From Hyphomicrobium sp. NDB2Meth4 (lineage in GTDB: Bacteria; Pseudomonadota; Alphaproteobacteria; Rhizobiales; Hyphomicrobiaceae), in the NCBI RefSeq assembly GCF_900117445.1, contig NZ_FPEJ01000001.1, positions 548,501 through 612,500 on the forward strand: a DNA stretch of 64,000 nucleotides, written 5' to 3'. Position numbers and translations under genes: made by a program. The notes under the pieces are model-generated. The model made no database searches. It was not told the DNA's origin and worked only from the letters and a program-made list of their open reading frames with translations. Below, piece after piece: positions 1 to 9,699 of this stretch (position 1 is its first letter; each line of letters begins with the position of its first letter).

Positions 1-990
1 AAGTTCGACACACCGCAGATCGAGGTGAAGATCGACCACGCCAAGGCCAACAGCCTCGGCATCACCATGCAGGACATCGGCGCCTCGCTGGCGACGCTGC
101 TCGGTGGCAACTACGTCAACCGCTTCAACCTCTATGGCCGCAGCTATCAGGTCATTCCGCAGGTGCCGCGCGACTTCCGCCTCCAGCCCGACTGGATCAA
201 GCGCTACCAGGTGAAGACGTCCTCCGGACAGATGGTGCCGCTCTCGACCGTCGTAGATGTGCGCGAGAGCGTGCAGCCGAACGCATTGACCAGCTTCCAA
301 CAGTTGAACTCGGCCATGTTGCAGGGTGTGCCATTCCCGGGCCGCACCATTGGCGAGGTCATCACCTTCCTCAAAGCCAAGGCGAAAGAACTCTTTCCCG
401 AAGGCTTCACTTACGACTTCCAGGGCGAAAGCCGCCAGTACGAGCAGGAAGGCAACCGTCTCGTCGTCACCTTCATTTTCGCGCTGGTCGTGATCTACCT
501 AGTGCTCGCTGCCCAGTACGAGAGCTTCCGCGATCCGCTGATCATTCTCATCGCCCTGCCGACGTCGATGTTTGGCGCATTGCTCCCGCTCACGTTCGGC
601 CTCGGCACCATCAACATCTACACCCAGATTGGTCTCGTTACCCTGATTGGCCTCATCTCCAAGCACGGCATCCTGATGGTCGACTACGCCAATCAGTTGC
701 AGATCGAAAAAGGCATGGGTCGCCGCGAGGCCATCGAGGAAGCCGCGGCCATCCGCCTCCGGCCCATCCTGATGACCACGGCCGCCATGGTCATCGCCAT
801 GGTGCCGCTGATCTTTGCCTCCGGCGCCGGCGCAGCCTCGCGCTTCGCCATCGGCATCGTCATTGCGTTCGGCATGACCATTGGCACGCTGTTCACGCTG
901 TTCGTCACACCCGCGGTTTACACCTACATCGCGCGTGAGCACCGCCGCGACGCCCACGCCACGCAGGTGATCCACGGCCCAGCCGAATAG
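1..990 (+). CDS. RND efflux transporter permease, C-terminal part (truncated by window edge)
   Basis: The reading frame is open from base 1, so only about the last 329 residues are present. They match the C-terminal half of an HAE1-type (AcrB/MexF/MdtB-like) inner-membrane proton-driven multidrug pump: a periplasmic porter/docking part is followed by five hydrophobic segments. Visible landmarks are the segment VVIYLVLAAQYESFRDPLII, the stretch GLISKHGILMVDYANQL of the central membrane helices, and RLRPILMTTAAMVIAMVPL, all typical of RND pumps. The methionine at codon 9 (a GTG) is not a real start. Any periplasmic adaptor gene would lie left of the window. The substrate cannot be told. The gene faces mntH, with a hairpin between the two. 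Confidence 0.93.
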   Translation, partial: KFDTPQIEVKIDHAKANSLGITMQDIGASLATLLGGNYVNRFNLYGRSYQVIPQVPRDFRLQPDWIKRYQVKTSSGQMVPLSTVVDVRESVQPNALTSFQQLNSAMLQGVPFPGRTIGEVITFLKAKAKELFPEGFTYDFQGESRQYEQEGNRLVVTFIFALVVIYLVLAAQYESFRDPLIILIALPTSMFGALLPLTFGLGTINIYTQIGLVTLIGLISKHGILMVDYANQLQIEKGMGRREAIEEAAAIRLRPILMTTAAMVIAMVPLIFASGAGAASRFAIGIVIAFGMTIGTLFTLFVTPAVYTYIAREHRRDAHATQVIHGPAE

Positions 991-1001
991 CCCCCTCCAG
1001 C

Positions 1002-1030
1002 GTCATCCTCGCGCCTGTACCGAGGACCCA
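1002..1030. repeat. Intergenic palindromic element, short copy
   Basis: GTCATCCTCG (1002-1011) is followed after 9 nt by CGAGGACCCA (1021-1030), giving a TCCTCG/CGAGGA hairpin. The same two blocks occur at 44539-44548 and 44558-44567 inside the atp operon, so this is a dispersed element rather than a one-off terminator. I recall similar GTCATCCTCGGG...CCCGAGGA elements being common between genes of rhizobial-type genomes; this was not checked. Confidence 0.55.
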
Positions 1031-1076
1031 TCGCGACGCATAGACCTTCGCTCGAAAGAGAATGCTGAACCTTGGG

Positions 1077-1097
1077 CCCTCGGCATAAAGCCGAGGG
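1077..1097. terminator. Hairpin between convergent RND permease and mntH genes
   Basis: A perfect 8-bp stem CCCTCGGC/GCCGAGGG (1077-1084 and 1090-1097) with an ATAAA loop sits between the two stop codons. There is no long T-tract, so it may act in both directions or be part of the adjacent repeat element. Confidence 0.5.
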
Positions 1098-1121
1098 TTG
1101 CAGTGGGCGCGGCGCGCGTCT

Positions 1122-2477
1122 CTACCCGACTGACAGGTCGTAGAGGACCTTGATGTTGAGGGCGATCACCACCACGGCCACGATCACCGCCAGCGCCGTC
1201 ACCCATCGCGGGGCCACGAGTACGCCCATCTTCCGCTTGTCGGCCGTGAACATCACCAGCGGCACGATTGCAAAGGGCAGCTGCATGCTCAGCACAACCT
1301 GACTGAGGATCAGCAGCGAACCTGTGCCGCTTTCGCCATAGAGGATGACACCGATACTCGCCGGGATGAGCGCAAGGCTTCGCGTCGCCAGCCGCCGCAG
1401 CCAAGACGGCAGCCGCACGTTGATGAAGCCTTCCATCACCACCTGACCCGACAGCGTCGCCGTCACCGTGGAGTTGAGACCGCAGCACAGCAGCGCCACA
1501 CCGAACAGCGCTGCAGCCGCCGACGAGCCCAATAGCGGCGCCAGCAGGTGCTGCGCCTGCTCCAGATCGGCAATGCCGCTATGCCCCGCCTTGTGGAACG
1601 TCGCCGCCGCCAGGATCAGGATCGACGCATTGACGATCAGCGCCAGCATCAGCGCGATTGAGGAATCAATCGTCGCGAACTTGATCGCCTCGCGCTTCGA
1701 TTCAATGTCATCCCCGATGGCCCGGGTCTGCACGATCGAGGAGTGCAAATACAGATTGTGCGGCATCACCGTCGCGCCAAGGATGCCCATCGCCAGATAC
1801 AGCATCTCCGGATTGCGCACGATCTCCACCGTCGGCGCAAAACCCAGGATCACCTGGCGCCAGTCAGGATCGGCCAACGCCACCTGCACTCCGAAGCACG
1901 CCGCAATCACCATCAGCGTGCCGACGACGAACGCCTCGATCCAGCGAAACCCGAGGTTCTGCAAATAGAGAATGAGAAACACGTCGAGCGCGGTAATAAA
2001 CACGCCGATCTCGAGCGGGATACCGAACAGCAGGTTGAGACCGATCGCAGTGCCTATCACCTCGGCCAGATCGGTGGCGCAAATGGCGATCTCCGCCATC
2101 ACCCACAGCACATTGCTGATCGGTCGTGGAAAAGCATCGCGGCATGCCTGCGCCAGATCGCGTCCCGTGGCGAAGCCCAGCCGCGCGCACAGCGCTTGCA
2201 GCAGGATTGCCATCACATTCGACAGCAGCGCAATGCACAGCAGCGTGTAGCCGAACGTCGAGCCACCGGCGAGAGAGGTCGCCCAGTTGCCCGGGTCCAT
2301 ATAGCCGACCGACACGAGGTAACCGGGGCCGAGAAACGCCAGAAGCCGGCGCCATCCCGATCCATGAACGGGAATAGAGCCCCATACCTCGCGTAGCGAA
2401 GGTTCACCGCGCTGATTGCGCCAGCCTGGTTCTTTGGAGGCCGCGACCCCACCCCGTGCGCGCGTTACTTCCTGCAT
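1122..2477 (-). CDS. mntH: Nramp family Mn2+/Fe2+ transporter MntH
   Basis: Proton-coupled divalent metal importer of the inner membrane, 451 residues, with about eleven hydrophobic segments. The two Nramp metal-site motifs are intact: DPGN in TM1 (residues 61-64) and MPH in TM6 (238-240, within [14 protein letters not shown]). The N-terminal 40 residues are hydrophilic, so a shorter start is possible, but ATG at 2477 is the first in-frame start after the regulatory palindrome. The gene is probably transcribed alone: the diguanylate cyclase gene lies 75 bp upstream on the same strand. A perfect palindrome 25-48 bp before the start implies repression by a Fur/Mur-type regulator when manganese (or iron) is sufficient. 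Confidence 0.95.
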   Translation of the reverse strand: MQEVTRARGGVAASKEPGWRNQRGEPSLREVWGSIPVHGSGWRRLLAFLGPGYLVSVGYMDPGNWATSLAGGSTFGYTLLCIALLSNVMAILLQALCARLGFATGRDLAQACRDAFPRPISNVLWVMAEIAICATDLAEVIGTAIGLNLLFGIPLEIGVFITALDVFLILYLQNLGFRWIEAFVVGTLMVIAACFGVQVALADPDWRQVILGFAPTVEIVRNPEMLYLAMGILGATVMPHNLYLHSSIVQTRAIGDDIESKREAIKFATIDSSIALMLALIVNASILILAAATFHKAGHSGIADLEQAQHLLAPLLGSSAAAALFGVALLCCGLNSTVTATLSGQVVMEGFINVRLPSWLRRLATRSLALIPASIGVILYGESGTGSLLILSQVVLSMQLPFAIVPLVMFTADKRKMGVLVAPRWVTALAVIVAVVVIALNIKVLYDLSVG

Positions 2478-2502
2478 TCGCCCAATCTGACCACACCGGC
2501 CT

Positions 2503-2525
2503 CAGTTGCAAATGATTTGCAACTG
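2503..2525. promoter_or_regulatory. Fur/Mur-type operator upstream of mntH
   Basis: A perfect 23-bp inverted repeat with core GTTGCAAATGATTTGCAAC (2505-2523) extended by CA/TG on each side. It lies between the mntH start (2477) and the divergently read intergenic DNA. Alphaproteobacterial Fur/Mur sites are A/T-rich palindromes with TGCAA half-sites, and mntH is a known Mur target in rhizobia, so this assignment fits; the exact regulator is inferred. Confidence 0.75.
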
Positions 2526-2552
2526 CAAATATGTTGCCGCGCGAAATAGGAG

Positions 2553-3389
2553 TCAATGGGTCGCTGTGCTGTGTGTCAGCCCATGCGCATGTAAGTCAGG
2601 CTGATCCGGGTCACCGAAGTATACCAGCGCCGACGTCCCAAACGTCTTGGCACGATACATTGCCGCATCTGCATTAGCGAGAACGTCCTCGGCCCTGCGG
2701 CAGTCACGCGGGACAAGCACCACGCCAATAGCGACGCCGACGCGGTGTCCGATTCCGTCGACCCAGACGTCATTACGCAACGCATCCAGATACCGGTTTC
2801 CCAGCGCCGCTGCGCCCGCTTCATCCACGTCGTCCGCTAGTACCGCGAATTCATCTCCGCCCAGTCGGCCAAGGAGATCCGACGGACGTGACACCCGTTT
2901 GAAGCGATCTGCGATCACCCGCAGCACGCAGTCGCCCGCCGCGTGCCCGTACTGATCATTGACCCGCTTGAAGCCGTTGAGATCCATCATGAAGAACGCG
3001 CGCGAGCGCCCGTCCGACAGATCGATCGCCTTCAACCGCCCGATCACCGCGCGCCGGTTTGGCAGATCCGTCAGCACGTCGCGAAAGGCCTGATCGCGCA
3101 GCTCCTCGATTTCCGCATCCACCTCTGCTTGCCGCTCGGCATCCAGCGCCTGTTCGCGCAACCGGCGGATAACGAAGGCCAAAATGCAAAAGGCCAGCAG
3201 CACCGTCAGCCCGATGGCTTCCAGCAGCGTGATCTTTCGCTCTTCGGTGGAAAGCTGGTCTGCGAAATTGAAAAGGTCGAACTCGACCGCCAGCAGCAGC
3301 CCGGTGACGAGAACCGCGGTTGCAAGAATGGCGTCCTGGGCGCTTTCACGCGGATTTGCAACGATGGACTGGATCAGAGAGCCCCTCAT
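2553..3389 (-). CDS. Membrane-anchored diguanylate cyclase (GGDEF)
   Basis: Makes cyclic di-GMP from two GTP. Of the 278 residues, the first ~75 hold two hydrophobic helices (about 21-40 and 56-74) separated by a short acidic loop, then a short coiled linker leads to the GGDEF domain (about 100-262). The active-site motif GGDEF is intact (177-181). The inhibitory I-site RxxD (RPSD, 168-171) lies exactly five residues before it, so feedback inhibition by the product is expected. There is no EAL domain and no recognisable ligand sensor beyond the short loop. No operon partner is evident. Confidence 0.93.
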   Translation of the reverse strand: MRGSLIQSIVANPRESAQDAILATAVLVTGLLLAVEFDLFNFADQLSTEERKITLLEAIGLTVLLAFCILAFVIRRLREQALDAERQAEVDAEIEELRDQAFRDVLTDLPNRRAVIGRLKAIDLSDGRSRAFFMMDLNGFKRVNDQYGHAAGDCVLRVIADRFKRVSRPSDLLGRLGGDEFAVLADDVDEAGAAALGNRYLDALRNDVWVDGIGHRVGVAIGVVLVPRDCRRAEDVLANADAAMYRAKTFGTSALVYFGDPDQPDLHAHGLTHSTATH

Positions 3390-3603
3390 CGCCCTGAAAA
3401 CCCCTCTTTAGTCGGACGATCTGACGGCACTCTAGTTCCCATCACCCAACAAAACGTAAAACAAAAATCAGCATTGCCCCCCGGCGACCTGAAGGCTGCA
3501 TGATGCGCGGCTCACCCGCTTGCCCCTTCGGCGACCCGCCTCGAATCTGATATGGCCTCCTGGTGTCACGCGTCAAAAACCAAACGATGAGAGGCATTTG
3601 CGC

Positions 3604-5013
3604 GTGCCCAACGCGGGGCAAGGCTCGATCCTCGCTCTCTTGATGCTGGCGCTGCTGTGCACGGCCGCGGCGAGCGTATCTGCGCACGCCTACGGTCCCA
3701 ATATCGCTGATGATTGCTGCACTGACCTGGAGCAGCGCGTGGCTGAATTGGAAGCCACGGTTGCAACCAAAGGCAACCGCACGCTGAAGGTGACCCTGAC
3801 CGGCCTCGTCAATAACGCCGTCATGTACTGGAACGACGGCGGCGAGGACAACGCCTACGTCGTCACCAATGACAACCAGCGCTCTCGCTTCGCATTCGTC
3901 GGCACCGTCGCCATAAGCCCGAACTGGGAAGCCGGATATGCCATCGACATCGGCATCAGAACCGCCAACTCCAAGCTGGTGACGCAGACCGCGGCCGGTG
4001 GCTTCGACGAACGCCCGCCGACCGGCTTCGACCTGCGCAGCTCCGTCTGGTTCCTCCGGAACAAGAGATTCGGCTCTGGATACCTGGGCACTGCATTCGC
4101 CGCGACCGATCGCATCGCCAGCTCCAACGTCACTCAGACCGAAGCGTTCGACGCCTATTCAGCTCCCGAAAACGCGGGCCTCGGCATGTTTCTCCGTTCC
4201 TCGCGCAACGGCGAGATGACGCAAAGCCTTCTGAGCTGGCGGCGCATCATCGGCGCGGGCGGCGATCAGCCCGGCGAAAGCCAGCGCGGCTTCTCGCTGA
4301 TGAAATACGTGTCCCCGACTTGGAATGGCTTCACGTTCGCAGCAGATTGGGTCGTCACCGACTTTTGGGACGTCGCGCTACGCTACCGCAAGGAGATAGC
4401 CGGCTTCGACGTTGCCGCCGGTATCGGCTTCCTGCAGCTGCAGCCAGGATCGCGCACGCGCAGCGTCTGCCCGGCGGCATTCTTCACCCGCGGCGAAGAC
4501 GCAACCGCATGTCAGCAGGTCCGCGGCTCCGTCAGTGCCAAGCACCTCGATACCGGCCTGTTCGTAAATTTCGGTGCTAACCTCACCAACGACGGCATCG
4601 TCGACACCACGGTTCGCTTCGATGGCACTGGCGTCGAACAGCAGGGCTATTTCCTCGCCGGTCAGATCGGCATCGAGCGCCAGTTCAACGCCCTCGGCAA
4701 GTCGACGCTCTACGCCAGCTACTACAGCTACAGCGGCGGCGCTCCCACCGTACTGACCGTCGGCCCGGGCGACCCGCTAAATCCGACCGGCTCCGGAGAT
4801 TGGACGGTCTGGCAATCGAACGTCGACATCTGGGGCGGCGGCATCGCGCAGGGCATCGATAACGCGGCGATGATCGTCTACCTCGCCTACCACCACGTCA
4901 GTGGCGATCTCACGTTGCGCCAGCTTCAAAATCGCGTTGCCAGCGGCCCTATCGCCGGTGCGCCCATCGACGATCTCGACCTGCTCCTCGGCGGCGCCCT
5001 CATCCGCTTCTGA
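3604..5013 (+). CDS. Outer-membrane porin
   Basis: I favour the GTG start at 3604, preceded by GAGAGG at 9 nt spacing. The product then begins MPNAGQGSILALLMLALL...SAHA, a Sec signal peptide, and is 469 residues long; an in-frame TTG at 3520 would give 497. After the signal come a double cysteine and a short heptad stretch (DLEQRVAELEATVA), then a long region rich in alternating polar/aromatic strands with few hydrophobic helices, ending in Phe (ALIRF) as outer-membrane barrels usually do. The stretch RKVTLTGLVNN-like region after the coiled coil resembles the porin family common in Bradyrhizobium and Hyphomicrobium. Presumed role: general diffusion channel. Confidence 0.82.
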   Translation: MPNAGQGSILALLMLALLCTAAASVSAHAYGPNIADDCCTDLEQRVAELEATVATKGNRTLKVTLTGLVNNAVMYWNDGGEDNAYVVTNDNQRSRFAFVGTVAISPNWEAGYAIDIGIRTANSKLVTQTAAGGFDERPPTGFDLRSSVWFLRNKRFGSGYLGTAFAATDRIASSNVTQTEAFDAYSAPENAGLGMFLRSSRNGEMTQSLLSWRRIIGAGGDQPGESQRGFSLMKYVSPTWNGFTFAADWVVTDFWDVALRYRKEIAGFDVAAGIGFLQLQPGSRTRSVCPAAFFTRGEDATACQQVRGSVSAKHLDTGLFVNFGANLTNDGIVDTTVRFDGTGVEQQGYFLAGQIGIERQFNALGKSTLYASYYSYSGGAPTVLTVGPGDPLNPTGSGDWTVWQSNVDIWGGGIAQGIDNAAMIVYLAYHHVSGDLTLRQLQNRVASGPIAGAPIDDLDLLLGGALIRF

Positions 5014-5025
5014 CAGCGTGGGCGA

Positions 5026-6066
5026 TCAATGCATCGCCCACCGGATGACCCGATGCACGAATGCGAGCTTTGTCACGGCTAGATCGGGAATTACGAACGG
5101 ATAGAAATCGTCATGTCCCATGCTGCGATTGATGTCATTCAGCGCCAGCGTCAAGGGCACCCAGCGCCGGACGAGCGAGTCGAAGCTCTCTGTGCTGTAA
5201 ACATCAAGTTGCCACGGCGTCCATCCGCTCGCGCCGAACCGTCCCGCGCGCGGCTCGATGCGATGCACCGCCGCCGTATCGAGCGCGTCGACCATGTGCA
5301 GGTAATGCGCCCACGTCTCGGCCCAATCCTCCCATGGATGCGCGCTCGCATAAGCCGACACATGGCGCAGTGACCAATCCGTCGGCGGCCCCTGAGCATG
5401 ATGTCGCTCCAGCGCCGCTCCATAGTGCTCCCGTTCATCGCCGAACAGTTCGCGAAAGCGACTGATCTCTCGCGTGCCGTCGATCAGCAGCATCCAATAG
5501 TAATGACCGCTCTCGTGACGTAGATGCCCGAGTAGCGAGCGGTACGTCTCGGCCATCGCCTTGCGCTGACGCTCACGCTCCACTGCATCCGCTTCACCGA
5601 CAGCGATCGTGATCACCCCATCGAGGTGTCCGGTGAGCGCGTCATTGACGAAATCGAAGTTGAGCGGGGCTTTTCCAACCGCAGCGCCATCGAGCGGCAG
5701 CCCCAGCCGCAACAGCGAATAGATGAGCCGCTTCTTCGCGCGCTCGAACTCACCCCACGCGAACACATTTGCCGGATCGGAAAGATCAGGAATGGTGCGG
5801 TTCAGTTCGCACGCGGTGCAGTACTGCGAAGGCGAGTCCGCCGGCACCAGCCAGTTGCAAACACCCTGCCCGGTATTGGCGCAGTAGCGCAGGTAGCGCG
5901 CACCTGCACCTTTCCGGTAGTCGCGGTAAAGGCCATCCCCTTCATCAGTGAGAGCGCGGATCTCCAGCTTGTCGGAACGGAAGCCCAGCGGATGTCCGCA
6001 GCGCAAACACTGAACATTCTCGAAATAGACAGTGTTGCCGCAGGCTCCGCACTTGAAAGTTTTCAC
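5026..6066 (-). CDS. Zinc-ribbon protein with putative zinc metallopeptidase domain
   Basis: From a GTG at 6066 (preceded by a G-rich stretch) the protein is 346 residues and starts VKTFKCGACG; an ATG at 6129 would add 21 residues that look non-native. The N-terminal zinc ribbon has two CxxC pairs (C6/C9 and C20/C23). A second cysteine group lies at C62, C70, C83 and C86. A metallopeptidase signature HESGH (184-188) follows in LRHESGHYYWMLL. This architecture matches the zinc-ribbon/putative zinc-binding metallopeptidase family of alphaproteobacteria; the substrate is unknown. No signal peptide, so cytoplasmic. It is divergent from, and 195 bp away from, the transglutaminase/ATP-grasp cluster, which suggests a shared pathway. 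Confidence 0.85.
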   Translation of the reverse strand: MKTFKCGACGNTVYFENVQCLRCGHPLGFRSDKLEIRALTDEGDGLYRDYRKGAGARYLRYCANTGQGVCNWLVPADSPSQYCTACELNRTIPDLSDPANVFAWGEFERAKKRLIYSLLRLGLPLDGAAVGKAPLNFDFVNDALTGHLDGVITIAVGEADAVERERQRKAMAETYRSLLGHLRHESGHYYWMLLIDGTREISRFRELFGDEREHYGAALERHHAQGPPTDWSLRHVSAYASAHPWEDWAETWAHYLHMVDALDTAAVHRIEPRAGRFGASGWTPWQLDVYSTESFDSLVRRWVPLTLALNDINRSMGHDDFYPFVIPDLAVTKLAFVHRVIRWAMH

Positions 6067-6261
6067 CCGATTCCCAACCCCCGAATTTCCGCCCCTGCCT
6101 TCTGTAGCGCGATCCCCCGCAGCATCCACCCGTTATCGAATGCCTAACTTTAGTGCATCCCGCACAATCGAGTGGCAATGCCTGTTCTTCGTGCGCAACG
6201 AAAGTTGTTCTATGTTCAGTCGCTGCACCGCACAAAGGCACTCCTTACTGAACGGGTACTG

Positions 6262-9200
6262 ATGCCAATCCATGTCGCTCTGACGCACCGGACCGCTTAT
6301 CACTATGACCGCGTGATCGGAATGGGCCCGCAGGTGGTCCGGCTTCGACCGGCACCCCACTGCCGCACGCCGATCATCAGCTATTCGCTCAACATCGAGC
6401 CCAAGCTTCACTTTCTCAACTGGCAACAGGATCCGTTCGCCAATTACTGCGCACGTCTGGTCCTGCCCGAGAAGACCGACCGCTTCGTCGTCACCGTCGA
6501 CCTCGTGGCCGACATGGCGGTCATCAACCCGTTCGACTTCTTCGTCGAGGAAAGCGCGCGCGACTGGCCGTTCTCCTACGACCCCGACCTCAAGAAGGAG
6601 CTGACGCCGTACTTGATGCCCGATCCCGCCGGGCCCCTCGTGCGAAAGTTTCTCTCCGGCATGCCGACCCACAAGATGGGGACCGTCGACTTCCTCATCG
6701 AGGTCAATCGTAGGCTTCACTCCGGCGTCCAATACTGCGTACGTCTCGAACCCGGCATCCAGACGCCCGAGGAGACGCTCACCAAAGCGTCCGGCTCATG
6801 CCGCGACTCGGCCTGGCTGCTTGTTCAGCTTCTGCGCAACATCGGCTTCGCCGCGCGCTTCGTTTCCGGCTACCTCATCCAGCTTCGCCCTGACGTGAAG
6901 CCCGTCGACGGCGGCGCCGCTGGTGCCACCGCGGACTTCACTGACCTTCACGCCTGGACGGAAGTTTACGTTCCTGGCGCCGGCTGGATCGGCCTTGATC
7001 CGACTTCCGGCCTTCTCGCGGGCGAGGGTCACATTCCGCTCGCAGCAACGCCCCAGCCGTCGAGCGCCGCGCCCATCAGCGGCGGCCACGAACCGGCGGA
7101 AGTCGAATTCGACTTCGAAATGCGCGTCGAGCGCATTCTTGAAACCCCGCGCGTCACGCTCCCCTACAGCGAAGAAACCTGGCAGCAGATCATCGCGGCC
7201 GGCGACGCCGTCGACACGCGCCTCGACAGCGCCGACGTGCGCCTGAGCATGGGCGGCGAGCCGACCTTCGTCTCGATCGACGACATGGAGGGTGACGAAT
7301 GGAAGACAGCCGCCGTCGGCCCGACCAAGCGCGCCTACGCGGAAGATCTGATCCGCCGCTTGCGCAACCGCTTTGCGCCCGGAGGCCTCCTGCAATACGG
7401 TCAGGGCAAATGGTACCCCGGTGAGCAGCTACCGCGGTGGGCCTTCGCTCTTTATTGGCGCCGCGATCAGGAGCCCTTGTGGGCCGACGAAAAGCTCATC
7501 GATCGCGAGAGCAAACCTGCCAAAGCGACGATCGAGGACGCTGGCAAGCTCATGGCAGCGCTGTGCACCCAGCTCGGCGTCCCCGCCGATAGCGGCATCG
7601 CAGCCTTTGAAGATCCCGGCTACTACGCCCTCGTCGAGCAGAAGTTGCCGATCAACGTCACGCCCGCTGAAAACAAGCTGCAGGATCCCGAGGAGCGCGC
7701 GCGCATCGTTCGCGTGTTCGAGCGTGGCCTGGACAAGCCAGTCAGTTACGTTCTGCCGGTGCAGGTCTGGCACTCGCCCGATCTAGGACGCCGCTGGGTC
7801 ACGGAACGTTGGGGCCTGCGCCGCAACAAGCTCTATCTCGTGCCGGGAGACTCGCCGGCCGGCTTCCGCCTGCCCATGAACTCGCTGCCCGCGCTACCTG
7901 CTGTCGACTTCCCGCACGTGCTCCCGCGAGATCCTTTCAGCGACATGCCCCCGCTGCCCGAGCGCGAAATCCTCATCCAGCAGCGCAAGGCTGTGACGCT
8001 GCGCCCAGCTCCGGTGCCTCCGCCACTCGGCCCCAGCGAGATCTATGGCTCCGTGCGCACAGCCCTCGCCATCGAACCGCGTGACGGACACCTGTGCGTG
8101 TTCCTACCGCCGGTATCGGACGCCCTCGATTTCGCCGCCCTCACCGCCGCGATCGAGGAAGCCGCCGCCGCCACGAATCTGCCGGTGCACATCGAAGGCT
8201 ATTCACCGCCGAACGACCCGCGCATCAACGTCATCAAGGTCACGCCCGACCCCGGCGTGATCGAGGTCAACATCCATCCGGCCACCAGCTGGAAGGAAGT
8301 CGTGGCCATCACCTCTGCCGTCTACGAGGAAGCCCACCAGACGCGCCTGGGCACCGACAAGTACCAGCTCGACGGACGCCACACCGGCACCGGCGGCGGC
8401 AACCACATCGTCATGGGCGGCATCACGCCGGCTGACAGCCCGTTCCTGCGCCGCCCCGACCTTCTCGCCTCCATCGTCGCCTATTGGCAGAACCATCCCT
8501 CGCTTTCGTATCTGTTCTCCGGCCTGTTCATCGGCGCGACCAGCCAGGCCCCGCGCCTCGACGAAGCGCGCTTTGAATCGCTTTACGAACTCGAGATTGC
8601 TCTGAAGCAGGTGCCCGACCCCGCTTACGGCAGCATCCCGCCGTGGCTCGTAGACCGCATCTTCCGCCACCTGCTCGTCGACGTCACCGGCAACACCCAC
8701 CGCGCCGAAATCTGCATCGACAAGCTTTACTCACCCGACGGCCCCACCGGCCGCCTTGGCCTCGTCGAGTTCCGCTCTTTTGAGATGCCCCCGCACGCGC
8801 GCATGAGCATCGTGCAGCAACTCCTGATGCGATCCTTCATCGCCATGTTCTGGGACAAGCCCTACCGCGGCAAGGTCGCGCGTTGGGGCACCGCGCTACA
8901 GGATCGCTTCATGCTCCCGCACTTCCTGTGGGCGGACTTCTCCGAGGTTATCGGCGACTTGAAGAACGCCGGTATTCCCATCGAACTCGATTGGTTCAAG
9001 CCGCACTACGAATTCCGCTTCCCGCTCATCGGTGAGGTCGACGCCTACGGCATAAACGTCGAGCTGCGTCAGGCTCTCGAGCCCTGGCACGTCCTCGGCG
9101 AGGAAAGCACCGCCGGTGGAACGGCCCGCTTCGTCGACAACTCGCTCGACCGCCTGCAGGTGAAGGTGCAGGATGGCGCCAACGGCCGCTTTGCAGTCAC

Positions 9201-9555
9201 CTGCAATCTGCGCGGCCTACCGCTCACGTCCACCGGCACCTTCGGCGAAAAGGTCGCTGGCGTTCGCTATCGCGGCTGGGCACCCGCCTCCTGCCTGCAT
9301 CCGACCATCGCTCCGCACGTCCCGCTCGTGTTTGACATCATCGACACATGGACGGGCCGCTCTGTCGGCGGCTGCCGATATCACTCGACCCACCCCGGGG
9401 GCCGCAACTTCGAGGTTTCCCCAATCAACGCCTACGAGGCCGAGGGGCGCCGCCTGGCGCGTTTCGAGCGCCTGGGACACACCCCGGGTCGCGCCTCGCC
9501 GGCCCCGGCGGAGATCAATCCCGACTACCCGATGACGCTGGACCTCAGAACCTGA
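6262..9555 (+). CDS. Large transglutaminase-like protein with DUF2126 C-terminal domain
   Basis: Start ATG 6262 ([17 protein letters not shown]) is chosen because it matches the usual beginning of bacterial transglutaminase-N domains; 30 further in-frame residues upstream look spurious. The product has 1097 residues: transglutaminase N-terminal domain (about 1-85), transglutaminase core with Cys180 (GSCRDSAW), His230 ([12 protein letters not shown]) and Asp246 (GLDPTSG) forming the catalytic triad, then a long DUF2126 region that resembles amidoligase-type folds. No signal peptide or membrane segment. First gene of a three-gene cluster with an ATP-grasp/alpha-E protein and a second transglutaminase. 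Established comparative work places such clusters among predicted peptide-bond forming/modifying systems; the actual substrate is unknown. Confidence 0.9.
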   Translation: MPIHVALTHRTAYHYDRVIGMGPQVVRLRPAPHCRTPIISYSLNIEPKLHFLNWQQDPFANYCARLVLPEKTDRFVVTVDLVADMAVINPFDFFVEESARDWPFSYDPDLKKELTPYLMPDPAGPLVRKFLSGMPTHKMGTVDFLIEVNRRLHSGVQYCVRLEPGIQTPEETLTKASGSCRDSAWLLVQLLRNIGFAARFVSGYLIQLRPDVKPVDGGAAGATADFTDLHAWTEVYVPGAGWIGLDPTSGLLAGEGHIPLAATPQPSSAAPISGGHEPAEVEFDFEMRVERILETPRVTLPYSEETWQQIIAAGDAVDTRLDSADVRLSMGGEPTFVSIDDMEGDEWKTAAVGPTKRAYAEDLIRRLRNRFAPGGLLQYGQGKWYPGEQLPRWAFALYWRRDQEPLWADEKLIDRESKPAKATIEDAGKLMAALCTQLGVPADSGIAAFEDPGYYALVEQKLPINVTPAENKLQDPEERARIVRVFERGLDKPVSYVLPVQVWHSPDLGRRWVTERWGLRRNKLYLVPGDSPAGFRLPMNSLPALPAVDFPHVLPRDPFSDMPPLPEREILIQQRKAVTLRPAPVPPPLGPSEIYGSVRTALAIEPRDGHLCVFLPPVSDALDFAALTAAIEEAAAATNLPVHIEGYSPPNDPRINVIKVTPDPGVIEVNIHPATSWKEVVAITSAVYEEAHQTRLGTDKYQLDGRHTGTGGGNHIVMGGITPADSPFLRRPDLLASIVAYWQNHPSLSYLFSGLFIGATSQAPRLDEARFESLYELEIALKQVPDPAYGSIPPWLVDRIFRHLLVDVTGNTHRAEICIDKLYSPDGPTGRLGLVEFRSFEMPPHARMSIVQQLLMRSFIAMFWDKPYRGKVARWGTALQDRFMLPHFLWADFSEVIGDLKNAGIPIELDWFKPHYEFRFPLIGEVDAYGINVELRQALEPWHVLGEESTAGGTARFVDNSLDRLQVKVQDGANGRFAVTCNLRGLPLTSTGTFGEKVAGVRYRGWAPASCLHPTIAPHVPLVFDIIDTWTGRSVGGCRYHSTHPGGRNFEVSPINAYEAEGRRLARFERLGHTPGRASPAPAEINPDYPMTLDLRT

Positions 9556-9699
9556 ACCGCAATGCACCGCGGAACACGGCTGGGCGCAACAGCGCCCCGC
9601 ACCCCCGCGGCGCTGGCCACCCCTTCCGCGAAGCACTATCCTCCCGCCGAACGCTGCGGCCAGGCCGGCTCCAAATGATAATAACTCTGGGTTGCTCCC

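Noticed and set aside
6133-6732. 199-codon frame opposite the large transglutaminase gene
   Set aside because: Overlaps a strongly supported gene; no domain.
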